A stretch of DNA of 64,000 nt. Origin: Paludibacteraceae bacterium. Its GTDB lineage: Bacteria > Bacteroidota > Bacteroidia > Bacteroidales > Paludibacteraceae. The notes under the pieces were generated by a model. It worked only from the letters and a program-made list of their open reading frames with translations. It was not told the origin of the DNA and searched no databases. The stretch is taken from positions 186,001 through 250,000 of the forward strand of contig JAGBEJ010000002.1 of NCBI GenBank assembly GCA_017937025.1. Reading direction: 5' to 3'. Below, one piece after another: positions 44,231-52,877 of this stretch (its first letter is position 1; each line of letters starts with the position of its first letter). A program made the translations under genes and the position numbers.

Positions 44231-46246
44231 CTATTCCGCCACATTCACCACAGTTCCGTCGGAAAGAACAACCTTAGCCGCCCAGCGCTGAGTGTCTGAG
44301 TAATTCGTGTTTCTCACTGTGACAACAGACTTTTTCACTGCTGCATCCGGACATATATCTGACGCCTCCATCACAATGACTGGCACATCAGGCACAGACA
44401 GGTCGGACGGATTCACTACATCGGGAACATTCAAACGGCAGCCCTCAATAGCCGAGAATATAGACGGATAAGCAACGGCACGCACCTGAGAATACTGCTT
44501 GTAGTCATCTATAGTCACCACATAGTTTATAGGATCGGCGACATCGTCTATCTTGACTGGAGTCTCATTGATGCGAGTCCATTCGCCGTCCTTGTACCCT
44601 TCGAAGAAGAAGACGTATGACGGCAGCTCCTCATGGAAAGCCGCAAGCTCGGAAGGCGTAAGCTCACCAACTCTGTCGTATGGCTTGACAGAAATGCTTG
44701 AGCTGACCTCAATCTCGCCTGTGCTGCAATAACCCTCAACTTCCTTCAGGGCCTGCGACAAGCCCATTGTGATGGAATACTTGTCCACAGGGCTGAATTC
44801 AATGTCGTCAAGCACGAAGTCGTTGCCGGAAGAGTTGTCGTTGAAGTTACGTATGATGAGGTAAGCGTTGCTCTGGTTCGTAAGTTTGAAATGCAGGTTT
44901 ATTTTCTCCCAACGTCCAGCCGTGTTGCCATCGTCCTTGTATGTGAAGGTAGAGGAAAGAGAAGGCAGAATGTATGCGTCTTCCTTTTCCCATTCTGGAG
45001 ATAATTTGTTATAGTTATAACTAAACCACCCCAAATGACAATATGTAAAATATAACAAACCTCCACTTAGATAAGCATACTTACCTATATGAAGAATTGC
45101 ATCAATTGAAGTCAAAGCACTTGGTTCAGAGATTCTCCCACCTTCACTATATTTCGAAAAATCCGGATAATAATATGTCGTACCATTTATTTTGCACGAA
45201 GTCACGTCTTTAAACTGATACCATACTCCACCTTTTTGATAAGCGAAGTGGCGTCCATCGACATTGTCTTTGTAAATACGGCAGCCGCTTTCTGTATTCC
45301 AATAAGTATCTACTGTGAATCTCGCAGGATTGAGATATTCGAATGACGCGTCACGAACGAAAGTGGAAGTCGTTCTCTTGGCATCCTCACCAGAGATTCC
45401 GTTTTTGTCATTATATGTCGCCTTGTAATAACGTATGCCGTCGGATGTGCAGTAGTATTTACCGTCAGAACCCTTGAACACCTTGTATCTGACTTCCTGA
45501 GCGTTGCTCTTGCCAGGATTTGTCGTCTCGTATATATATATGTCATCGTTAGCCGTAAGTGTCGCATGAGAATATGCTGGAGCTCCTTTTATCACATGGT
45601 AGCCCTTGGTCAGGAGCACAGCGCCGTTGGCTGATGTGAAGCCATCCGATAAGCCTTTGCAGAAAGTCGCTTGAGTTGCAGCCGTCTTGTATGTCGTCTT
45701 GAACTCATTCTCCTCGAACTTAGGGTTCTTGCTCCACACCTCCATTTGCATTTGCGACACTTGGTCAGTTTTGCTGAAAGTGGCATGAGCATTAGCCACC
45801 CAAGCCGAGAAATTGAAGTATGTGTCACGGCAAAGACCTACGACGTTTGTCTGATAAACAACGCCTGGCTCCTGCTTTCCATCCACGAAAAGCATTCGTC
45901 CGTCCACATCGCCCGGAGTGTGGTCCTCCAGTCCTGGCACAACCCAATCGTTGAAATCGTCCTCACCATTGCTATAGGCTCTCAGCGCATTCGTGTTATT
46001 TATATATGTATATGCACCATACGCCCAAGCGCTTGTTCCGTTATAACTTATGTAACCAGTTCCGATTGACGCATACGGACTTGCAACAGATTTGACCAAG
46101 AAATCGTTCGGCGTTGCTGTTCCGAAATCAACCTTAAATATAGATGTAGCCTGAGAAAATGACGATGTAGCGACAGAGAGACACAAGGCTACCGCAGCGA
46201 CGTGCTTATAATATTTTTTCATTGTGGAAATATGAATCTTTATCAT
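44231..46246 (-). CDS. Secreted protein B (671 residues)
   Basis: Signal peptide (VAAVALCLSVATSSFSQ), jelly-roll-like domain (VDGRMLFVDGKQEPG, YFNFSAWVANAHA), a Tyr-rich central part (YKVFKGSDGKYYCTSDGIRYY), a second block ending GNDFVLDDIEFSPVDKY and C-terminal Ig-like strands (WAAKVVLSDGTVVNVAE). No sorting domain. The ATG at 46246 overlaps the TGA of gene A as ATGA, implying translational coupling; an ATG at 46222 (MKKYYKH) would give a more usual signal peptide. Possibly a carbohydrate- or protein-binding partner of A and A'. Confidence 0.8.
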   Translation of the reverse strand: MIKIHISTMKKYYKHVAAVALCLSVATSSFSQATSIFKVDFGTATPNDFLVKSVASPYASIGTGYISYNGTSAWAYGAYTYINNTNALRAYSNGEDDFNDWVVPGLEDHTPGDVDGRMLFVDGKQEPGVVYQTNVVGLCRDTYFNFSAWVANAHATFSKTDQVSQMQMEVWSKNPKFEENEFKTTYKTAATQATFCKGLSDGFTSANGAVLLTKGYHVIKGAPAYSHATLTANDDIYIYETTNPGKSNAQEVRYKVFKGSDGKYYCTSDGIRYYKATYNDKNGISGEDAKRTTSTFVRDASFEYLNPARFTVDTYWNTESGCRIYKDNVDGRHFAYQKGGVWYQFKDVTSCKINGTTYYYPDFSKYSEGGRISEPSALTSIDAILHIGKYAYLSGGLLYFTYCHLGWFSYNYNKLSPEWEKEDAYILPSLSSTFTYKDDGNTAGRWEKINLHFKLTNQSNAYLIIRNFNDNSSGNDFVLDDIEFSPVDKYSITMGLSQALKEVEGYCSTGEIEVSSSISVKPYDRVGELTPSELAAFHEELPSYVFFFEGYKDGEWTRINETPVKIDDVADPINYVVTIDDYKQYSQVRAVAYPSIFSAIEGCRLNVPDVVNPSDLSVPDVPVIVMEASDICPDAAVKKSVVTVRNTNYSDTQRWAAKVVLSDGTVVNVAE

Positions 46247-49086
46247 TTAATAAATACCTTTTCTGACTTGACTTCATTCGCAGAAACCACTCTGACGATG
46301 ACAGTGCCTATTCCTGAATTCAACTGAACAGAAGCATTGTAAACATCAGACAAGCTCTTGCTGACAATAAGGCGACCAGTCTCGTCATAGACAGCGACTT
46401 GAGACAATGGCTCTGTCTTAGTGGAAATCACCTTGATTGTATTGTCAGCCGCGAATATGTTTATAGCATTTTGACTTTCAGCATTTTCAACTTCAGAAAC
46501 AGAGCCGAATCTAAATCCGACTTTCTTCTTTCTGAGTTCAATCTGCAGATCGCCATCATTGTAAAGCGTGGCTGGCAATGCGAATGACGACTCATTGCGG
46601 AGATTCACTTCTTCGCCAGTGACAGTGTTCACAAGATAAACACCAACAGAGTCAGGGAATTTATCCGCTCCTGTTATGTCGAGTTTCGCGCCTGGCTCGT
46701 TTGTGCTTTCCACTCGGTCGAAACCTATAGGCACAATCGCATTGGAACGCACAGCCTTGAGGTCGCCTCTGTGAAAGCCTTCTATATAATAAATCTCCGT
46801 AGTTTTACGACCATCGAAGAAAAGACGGTCTGGCGCAGAGTATTTTAGAAGATCTTCATTAGAAGTTCCATCAGGCCACATTGTTATAGATATTGACGAG
46901 CCTTCGCCATTAAAGGTCTTGTTGATGGTGAGTTTGTACGGATAGTTGCCATTCTCGCTTGAACGCAGCTCATTGCCGCCACCATCCGCAACGAAGTCTT
47001 CGTCAAGCTTCATTGTGATGTTGAACGCATCAACCAGCTCGTTGTTAACATCCACAACAAACGACTGGAACGGAGCGATAAGCACGTCACCGGTGCCTCC
47101 GATTGTTCCAGAAGGCGCATTCAACGAATAGAAAGTGTTGTTTACGCCGTCCCACATCTTGATGTTAGGATCCATATACGCCTTGTTTCTCTCGTAGAAG
47201 GTCTTAGGGTTCATGTGCGACATCATCGGGTTAGGAATGATGTGCAAAGTGTCGTCCTCAGAACCTTTCTGAATAGGAATTCTGAGTTCGTTCTTGTTGC
47301 TTGGATTCTGGAGCTTCTCGAAAGAGAAACGGTACGACTTGTCCTTGTCCTTGTTGAGGGCGTAAGCTTTTGAGAGAATCTTTCCGTTCAGCGGATTGAA
47401 CTTATATGAATACTGCACAAGATCTCCATTGCCGTCCTCGCGTGGTAATGTTACGATAAGCTTGTTAGAGGAAATGTCGCCATTCAATGCCTTAGAGCTT
47501 GCCATCACAGCAAAACCGCTATTTTCGTCCAATGGTTCAACGAGCGAAGTGAACGACTTTGTCCAATCGCCACGATATACATAATTAGTTGAGTTAGGCG
47601 ATGAGCAGTTGAACTTCTTCATGTAAATGTTCGGATAGCCGTAGTAGTAGAAGTCGGCCGAACGCATTTCCTGAAGCGGAGATGAGAGCGCATACCACTT
47701 GTCGCGCACCATAGCCACCGACACATAAGCTCTTTCGTAGGTCAGGTGCTGCAAACCTACGACACCAGCGCCAGGTCTGAAATTTATCGTATTACAAACA
47801 GCGTCGTCGGATTCGCTTATGACTGGGTAACGGTCTGCGCCAGCACCAATTGCGTTTATGAATGCGTCGGTACATGCGCCAGGAACGCCGTTAGTCCAGT
47901 TGCCGCGCTTGTTCCAGCTTCTGTCCACAGCGCCTGTCCATTCGGTTGTACGTGCCGTATAGTCAAGTGAAAGCATTCTTGGGTCCTCGCCCACGCCGCA
48001 TGAATTCTCGACGAACACCATCGCCTCGATAGCAGGAGCCGATGTCGTGCCTAACGCAAGCTTGACTGTATTGTAGCTTGACGACTCGACAAGATTGTTG
48101 AGGTATTTAGGCGAGAAATTCCAGTTGTACGAAACCGGGTCTGACGCTGTTGATGAAACTGGCGACACTGCCGTGATTTCCAGACGACCGTCCTCAGTCA
48201 CACATCCAGCCAGCAAAGAAGTCACATCAAGCGGAGCGCCTTCACGACTCTCCACCTGAATTGGAGTCAAGTCGGCAGAAATACACTCCTCCGATGGATT
48301 CTCGCCTGCGACTGAGACATGAGCCGTAATCGTAGCTTTGCGTCCTGCAGTCACAGGGATCATAAGCTTAAGCACAGGACCTCTGAACTTAGTCACATCA
48401 TCCAATTCCTCGACTCCTGCGCCTGTAGGCATGAAACCAGTTCCCTTGCTCACTGTCCAAACGATATCCAAGTTATTAGCCTCTGGCAGACCGGAAATTG
48501 TGTACTCTGCCACCGAACCGCCACAGACAAGCTTAGGCCCTTCGATAGCTTCTGGAGTGAACGACTCAAGCACGCGAACCTCAACAGAATTCTCATTTGA
48601 GCTGCCGCCCGTACGACAAGACTCAGACTCGGCCTCGAGCAGCGTAGCCTTGGCATAAGAAGCAACATTTGTGAGCGTAAACGATGACGAAGCCGCACTC
48701 AGTCCGGAAAGCGGATGCTCAACATAGACCTTCACATTCTTGGTCTGCGAGTTGTCGGAAGCCACCAGAGTATATTCAAAATATGTGTTTGTGTATCCGC
48801 CTATCAATGTAGAGTTGAATGTCTTGGCGGCATTGGCTTTAGAAAGCGAAGTCTGAGCATAGAATCCGTCAGGGATATCAGCCGACAGCGTAATAGACGA
48901 AGGAATGGCTATGTCGTCAGGAATCGTGACGAACACAAGCGAATCGTGATAACGAACAGACTGCTTAGAGGCATCTATACCGTTTATCGTCAGATTGCTG
49001 AAAGATTGAGCACATACAAATGAAAGAGAAAAATTAAAAATTAATGCTAACGCACTAATACAAAATGCCTTACAAAAACGATTCAT
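46243..49086 (-). CDS. T9SS-secreted surface protein A (947 residues)
   Basis: Signal peptide ending VCAQ, an N-terminal cadherin-like/DUF5018-like domain (about 28-125, TYNTYFEYTLVASDNSQTKNVKV-type), Ig/PKD-like segments, a central block shared with A' (WNFSPKYLNN, CGVGEDPRMLSLDYTA, WTNGVPGACTD, NFRPGAGVVGL, IIPNPMMSHM, VNTVTGEEVNLRNESS) and a type A T9SS sorting domain over the last 70 residues (VAVYDETGRLIVSKSL... to SEKVFIK). First gene of the operon, behind a promoter with two palindromes. It should be exported across the outer membrane and anchored at the surface. Confidence 0.88.
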   Translation of the reverse strand: MNRFCKAFCISALALIFNFSLSFVCAQSFSNLTINGIDASKQSVRYHDSLVFVTIPDDIAIPSSITLSADIPDGFYAQTSLSKANAAKTFNSTLIGGYTNTYFEYTLVASDNSQTKNVKVYVEHPLSGLSAASSSFTLTNVASYAKATLLEAESESCRTGGSSNENSVEVRVLESFTPEAIEGPKLVCGGSVAEYTISGLPEANNLDIVWTVSKGTGFMPTGAGVEELDDVTKFRGPVLKLMIPVTAGRKATITAHVSVAGENPSEECISADLTPIQVESREGAPLDVTSLLAGCVTEDGRLEITAVSPVSSTASDPVSYNWNFSPKYLNNLVESSSYNTVKLALGTTSAPAIEAMVFVENSCGVGEDPRMLSLDYTARTTEWTGAVDRSWNKRGNWTNGVPGACTDAFINAIGAGADRYPVISESDDAVCNTINFRPGAGVVGLQHLTYERAYVSVAMVRDKWYALSSPLQEMRSADFYYYGYPNIYMKKFNCSSPNSTNYVYRGDWTKSFTSLVEPLDENSGFAVMASSKALNGDISSNKLIVTLPREDGNGDLVQYSYKFNPLNGKILSKAYALNKDKDKSYRFSFEKLQNPSNKNELRIPIQKGSEDDTLHIIPNPMMSHMNPKTFYERNKAYMDPNIKMWDGVNNTFYSLNAPSGTIGGTGDVLIAPFQSFVVDVNNELVDAFNITMKLDEDFVADGGGNELRSSENGNYPYKLTINKTFNGEGSSISITMWPDGTSNEDLLKYSAPDRLFFDGRKTTEIYYIEGFHRGDLKAVRSNAIVPIGFDRVESTNEPGAKLDITGADKFPDSVGVYLVNTVTGEEVNLRNESSFALPATLYNDGDLQIELRKKKVGFRFGSVSEVENAESQNAINIFAADNTIKVISTKTEPLSQVAVYDETGRLIVSKSLSDVYNASVQLNSGIGTVIVRVVSANEVKSEKVFIK

Positions 49087-49114
49087 TTTCTTAAATTACA
49101 TCAATTTTAATGCG

Positions 49115-49122
49115 CAAATTTA
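49115..49122 (-). promoter_or_regulatory. -7 promoter element of the secreted-protein operon
   Basis: Minus-strand TAAATTTG, 28 bases before the ATG at 49086. No -33 element is visible; palindromes lie upstream instead. Confidence 0.6.
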
Positions 49123-49143
49123 AGAAAACGACACGTACTTATG

Positions 49144-49180
49144 TGTTAAATTAACATAATTATATGTTATACAACATATA
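49144..49180 (-). promoter_or_regulatory. Two palindromic operators upstream of the secreted-protein operon
   Basis: TGTTAA-A-TTAACA (49144-49156, perfect) is centred 35 bases upstream of the G of the -7 element. TATATGTT-ATAC-AACATATA (49161-49180, perfect 8-bp arms) is centred 55.5 bases upstream. Taking the start of transcription 6-7 bases after the -7 element, the centres fall near -41.5 and -62, the class II and class I activator positions of Crp/Fnr proteins. The second contains the 14-mer ATGTT-N4-AACAT also seen at nuoA and the regulator gene. Confidence 0.55.
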
Positions 49181-49187
49181 TTCTCGT

Positions 49188-49697
49188 TTATTGATTATCA
49201 TCAAGAAAATCAACAAGTTTGTGCCAATCATACAAAAAATTGGGTGTGAAAAAATCTTTTTCGGAAAGAGACTCAATCTCTTCTGCAGAGAAGAATCTCC
49301 CTTCTGTGACTTCCGCTCCATCAGGATAAAATGGCCCGTCATAAATCAAGCGATAGACATTGACCAATTCATGCTCGCGCGACGACTTCCAAAGATAAGT
49401 ATATAAGAACTCAAGATTCTCGGCTTTGACGCCAAGTTCCTCGGAACACTCACGGCGAGCTGCATCGTCACGCGACTCGCCATAATCAATATGACCGCCG
49501 ACCGACGTGTCCCACTTGCCTGGCTGTATGTCCTTGTTCATGGAACGGTGCTGCAGATAAACCTGCCCCTGCGCATTGAAAATATGGATGTGAACAACCG
49601 GGTGCAGCAGAAATGTACCAGAATGACACTCTTTTCGAGTAGCCTTGCCTATGACATCGCCATTTTCGTTTACAATGGGAAATAGTTCTGAGTCCAT
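49188..49697 (-). CDS. Nudix hydrolase
   Basis: 169 residues. The complete Nudix box is at residues 68-90 (GHIDYGE-x7-RECSEELGV; G68, E74, R82-E83, E86-E87, G89), in a domain opening MDSELFPIVNENGDVIGKATR, similar to Nudix proteins sometimes annotated as IPP isomerase-like. It hydrolyses a nucleoside diphosphate-X substrate; which one is unknown. The frame is open to 50318, but everything upstream of 49697 lies antisense to the alpha/beta hydrolase gene, so the ATG at 49697 is the start. Divergent from that gene with almost overlapping promoters. Confidence 0.9.
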   Translation of the reverse strand: MDSELFPIVNENGDVIGKATRKECHSGTFLLHPVVHIHIFNAQGQVYLQHRSMNKDIQPGKWDTSVGGHIDYGESRDDAARRECSEELGVKAENLEFLYTYLWKSSREHELVNVYRLIYDGPFYPDGAEVTEGRFFSAEEIESLSEKDFFTPNFLYDWHKLVDFLDDNQ

Positions 49698-49711
49698 AAG
49701 TAATGATTTTG

Positions 49712-49719
49712 TATATTTG
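49712..49719 (+). promoter_or_regulatory. -7 promoter element of the alpha/beta hydrolase gene
   Basis: TATATTTG, 26 bases before the ATG at 49746. Confidence 0.6.
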
Positions 49720-49722
49720 CGA

Positions 49723-49730
49723 CAAAAATA
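49723..49730 (-). promoter_or_regulatory. -7 promoter element of the Nudix gene
   Basis: Minus-strand TATTTTTG, 25 bases before the ATG at 49697 and only 3 bases from the opposing plus-strand -7 element. Confidence 0.55.
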
Positions 49731-49745
49731 ATAAAAAAGCAAAAA

Positions 49746-51836
49746 ATGAAACTGAAAGCCACATGTTTTGCAATTGCTGCCACAGCAATATTCGCAAGCA
49801 ACACGGCAAGCCAGACTTCCGACTTCGGATACGAAAGACTTCTGCATAAAGCCAAAGAAATGACAGCCAAACGCGACGCCGCTCTCAAAGAGGCGGACAG
49901 CAACCTGGAGAAGCTCTCTGCATATCAAAAGGAAAAGAGAGAGACTCTGACTAAACTTTTGGGCATAGACATAGAAGAGGCGCAGAAAAGAGAGCCACTG
50001 GTCTATATAGAAAGCAGAGTGAAGTCCGGAAAGTTCACAATATACAAGCTGATTGTTGACGGAAGAATGAGCGTCAACTTCTACAAGCCAAACAGCAACG
50101 GAGGCGACAACACCTACCCTGCCGTCCTGCTGCTGCCAGGACACGAACAGAGAGGCAAGGGCGCAAACACATACCAAATGACTGCGCTGATGCTCGCCGG
50201 CAACGGAATAGCTGTGCTCGTGCCGGACCCGATAAGCGAAGGAGAGAGAATGCAAATGATGAATCCCGACGGAACGACCAAGAACATGAAAGCAACAAGC
50301 GAGCACTCGCAGCTGCAAGCCGGATCCGTACTGACGGGAAACAACATCGTGAAGGAAGAACTGAAGGAAAACTTAGCACTATTCAACGTATTGTATTACA
50401 ATAAAATAAGCGGCGTAAAGATAGACAAGAAGAACATCGGTGTGATGGGCAACTCGGGCGGCGGAGCGCAAGCCTCGTATCTCGGCGCAGTGGACAACAG
50501 AATAAAAGCCATCTGCTGCTGCTCGTGGTTCACGAGAAGAATAAACATGATGGAGAAATACGGCCCAGACGACCCATGCCAATGGATTCCTGGCGAAATA
50601 AAGAGCGAACTCGAGATAAGCGACCTATATATAATAAACGCGCCAAGACCGACACTTATAATGAGCGGCTCGCTTGACTTCATAGACTTCGAGGGCGCAA
50701 AAGAAGGCGCGAATGAATTGAGGAAAATATACACCACCCTCAAGGCGAAAAAGAACTTCAATTTCTTCTCGGAGAAAAGCGAGCACGGCATAACAGAGAC
50801 AAAAAGAGAGAAAGCCACAATGTTCTTCAGACAAGAGCTGGGCGTGAAGACAAAAGTCATAACCGAGGAGATGCTCGAGGCAATACCGATGGATGCGAGA
50901 AAGCTGCAATGCTCGCCTACCGGACAGATGCTCACATCATTCCACACATCAGAAGCGCTGCCTAACAAATACATAAGACTCACAAGAGAGAATCAAGGCG
51001 AGAAAACGGCGTTCAACAGGCAGAGCGAGAAGATGAACAGACTGATGATGAGGGGATTCCTCGGCATAGGACTGCAAGGCAGAAAGGACACAAACGCAGC
51101 GAAAGGCGTAATAACCGGCACGTCTGACTACATAATAATTGCCGACAGCGGAAAATTTTCGACCAAGGCGCTTATGCTGCTGGATTCGATAAAAGAAATC
51201 GGCGGCAAAGCAGAAATCGTGGAACTGGCTTTCAACGGAAACAGAGGCGACAGCAGAAAGAAAAGAGACAAAAAGTTCTGGAACGACAACTACAGAAGCG
51301 CGGCGCTCGCTCTGATGCTGGGCGGCTCGCTCGTGGCAGAACAGACCGAGGACCTACTCGCTATGCTTGAGGACCAGAAAGTGAACTTCAACGTGATAAC
51401 AATAGGAAATATCAACGTGGCAGCAAGACACGCGCTGTACCTCTACAAAGGTCAGCCAGCGAAAGCAAAACTACTGTCGTACACCGAGATAGACGGCATT
51501 AAGGACTGGGAAAGCATAGCCAGAAGAATAAACGAAAGAGGAATGCTGGAATGCGCTGTGCCTAACGTCATAAAGCTGTACAATCTGGATGACATAGACC
51601 CGACGAAAGAAAGAAAAATGAAGTTCGTCAAGGCCGAGCCGCAGAAGCCGACAGCCGCACAGAAAACCGCGCCAAAAGCGGAGAAATTCCTCAACGACAA
51701 CATCGTCACCGAAGACGACATACAGATGAGAAAAGCGGCAATACAGAGTTCCAAGAAAGCGACTGAGGACGCCCAAGCCGCAAAACAAGACGATGGCATA
51801 AAGACAAGAACCACAAAGACTTACATTCTATATTAA
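49746..51836 (+). CDS. Secreted alpha/beta hydrolase (acetylxylan esterase-like) with C-terminal extension
   Basis: 696 residues. Signal peptide (MKLKATCFAIAATAIFASNTAS), a helical charged stretch (about 30-80), then an alpha/beta-hydrolase core: oxyanion region LLLPGHEQRGKG, nucleophile elbow GNSGGG (Ser near 237), Asp in GSLDFIDFEG (near 310) and His in KSEHGIT (near 346), the arrangement of the acetylxylan esterase/dienelactone hydrolase group. After about residue 370 come some 300 residues I do not recognise, including a possible Rossmann-like part (DYIIIADSGKFSTKALMLLDSI), ending in a Lys/Ala/Gln-rich tail. Likely a periplasmic or surface carbohydrate esterase; substrate unknown. Confidence 0.85.
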   Translation: MKLKATCFAIAATAIFASNTASQTSDFGYERLLHKAKEMTAKRDAALKEADSNLEKLSAYQKEKRETLTKLLGIDIEEAQKREPLVYIESRVKSGKFTIYKLIVDGRMSVNFYKPNSNGGDNTYPAVLLLPGHEQRGKGANTYQMTALMLAGNGIAVLVPDPISEGERMQMMNPDGTTKNMKATSEHSQLQAGSVLTGNNIVKEELKENLALFNVLYYNKISGVKIDKKNIGVMGNSGGGAQASYLGAVDNRIKAICCCSWFTRRINMMEKYGPDDPCQWIPGEIKSELEISDLYIINAPRPTLIMSGSLDFIDFEGAKEGANELRKIYTTLKAKKNFNFFSEKSEHGITETKREKATMFFRQELGVKTKVITEEMLEAIPMDARKLQCSPTGQMLTSFHTSEALPNKYIRLTRENQGEKTAFNRQSEKMNRLMMRGFLGIGLQGRKDTNAAKGVITGTSDYIIIADSGKFSTKALMLLDSIKEIGGKAEIVELAFNGNRGDSRKKRDKKFWNDNYRSAALALMLGGSLVAEQTEDLLAMLEDQKVNFNVITIGNINVAARHALYLYKGQPAKAKLLSYTEIDGIKDWESIARRINERGMLECAVPNVIKLYNLDDIDPTKERKMKFVKAEPQKPTAAQKTAPKAEKFLNDNIVTEDDIQMRKAAIQSSKKATEDAQAAKQDDGIKTRTTKTYILY

Positions 51837-51851
51837 AGCAAAATGACACAG

Positions 51852-51883
51852 ATAGGCGGGTTCACCAGACTCGCCTATTTTTG
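51852..51883 (+). terminator. Terminator whose T-run overlaps a -7 element
   Basis: ATAGGCG (51852-51858) pairs with CGCCTAT (51872-51878), followed by TTTT. The same bases form TATTTTTG at 51876-51883, a -7 element 8 bases before the acyltransferase ATG, so the terminator of one gene doubles as promoter of the next. Confidence 0.6.
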
Positions 51884-51891
51884 CAAATATC

Positions 51892-52875
51892 ATGGAAAGA
51901 ATAAAATATTTGGACTATCTAAAAGCGTTCGCCATATACCTCGTGGTTTACGGACATCTGTTGTGCGATTATGCCGATGAGCAGGCTTCTTCGCCGGTGT
52001 GCATAACGATATATTCCTTTCACATGGCTTTGTTCATGAGCCTAAGCGGATACTTCTTCCAATCGTCATTGAAAAAAAGTTTCACAGAAGTACTAAAAAG
52101 CAAAGCCGTACAACTTCTGATTCCGCTTGTCGTCTGGGATATAATGAAAACACTCGTATATGCAGCACTGAATCCTGACACTGCAACTGCAATTGTGGAG
52201 CATTACATAAGAAAAGGCGGCCCCTTGCACGGTTTCTGGTATCTAAAGACGCTATTCATTTTATACATAGCCAATTATCTAATTTACAAAGTTGTAAAAA
52301 AGGATTGGGTAGCAGCCATTGTGTCATGCACAATCTTCTTGATATTGCCAGACATGAATTTCACAAGTATCATGTGTCCTTTTTTCTGGCTTGGATACTT
52401 CATTCATTCGCAGAAAGGACTCTTCGACAACAAATTCACGATACTGTTTTCCATAGCAACTATTATTGTCATACTCGGATTCGTGTGGAAACAAGAGTAC
52501 GCATATAATCAAAAAGACAACAGTCCTGACATTTATCTGCTAAGATTCGCCATCGGCTCAGCAGCCAGCATAGTGCTGTTCAAACTGTTTGAAGGCATAT
52601 CGCCATATATTGAGAAAATAGACTACAAGAATATCATAACCAAAATAGGCGGATGCACGCTTGGCATCTACTGCATACACATGTTCTTCTATATGGACAT
52701 ATTCTGGGGCAATACACTCCATATCTGCGGCAACGAACTGTATATCGCATTATGGGGATTAGTAATCCTTATGCTCTGCTTCCTAATTGTCACATTACTC
52801 AAGAAGACACGGATTACCGCACTTTTAGTCGGCATAAAATACAACAAGGGAAACAACACTCATAAAACAAATTAG
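51892..52875 (+). CDS. Acyltransferase family 3 membrane protein (OafA-like)
   Basis: Integral-membrane O-acyltransferase that moves acetyl or other acyl groups to extracytoplasmic carbohydrates. 327 residues, about ten helices. Typical opening RIKYLDYLKAFAIYLVVYGHL with the conserved His near residue 22, then FHMALFMSLSGYFF and YFIHSQKG. The start is close to the -7 element, so the leader would be very short. Followed after two bases by the Sel1-repeat gene. Confidence 0.9.
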   Translation: MERIKYLDYLKAFAIYLVVYGHLLCDYADEQASSPVCITIYSFHMALFMSLSGYFFQSSLKKSFTEVLKSKAVQLLIPLVVWDIMKTLVYAALNPDTATAIVEHYIRKGGPLHGFWYLKTLFILYIANYLIYKVVKKDWVAAIVSCTIFLILPDMNFTSIMCPFFWLGYFIHSQKGLFDNKFTILFSIATIIVILGFVWKQEYAYNQKDNSPDIYLLRFAIGSAASIVLFKLFEGISPYIEKIDYKNIITKIGGCTLGIYCIHMFFYMDIFWGNTLHICGNELYIALWGLVILMLCFLIVTLLKKTRITALLVGIKYNKGNNTHKTN

Positions 52876-52877
52876 AC

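Noticed and set aside
49698..50318. Long N-terminal extension of the Nudix open frame (376 residues in all)
   Set aside because: It runs antisense through the alpha/beta hydrolase gene, has no domain, is Cys/His/Val-rich as antisense frames often are, and the Nudix domain begins exactly at the ATG at 49697.
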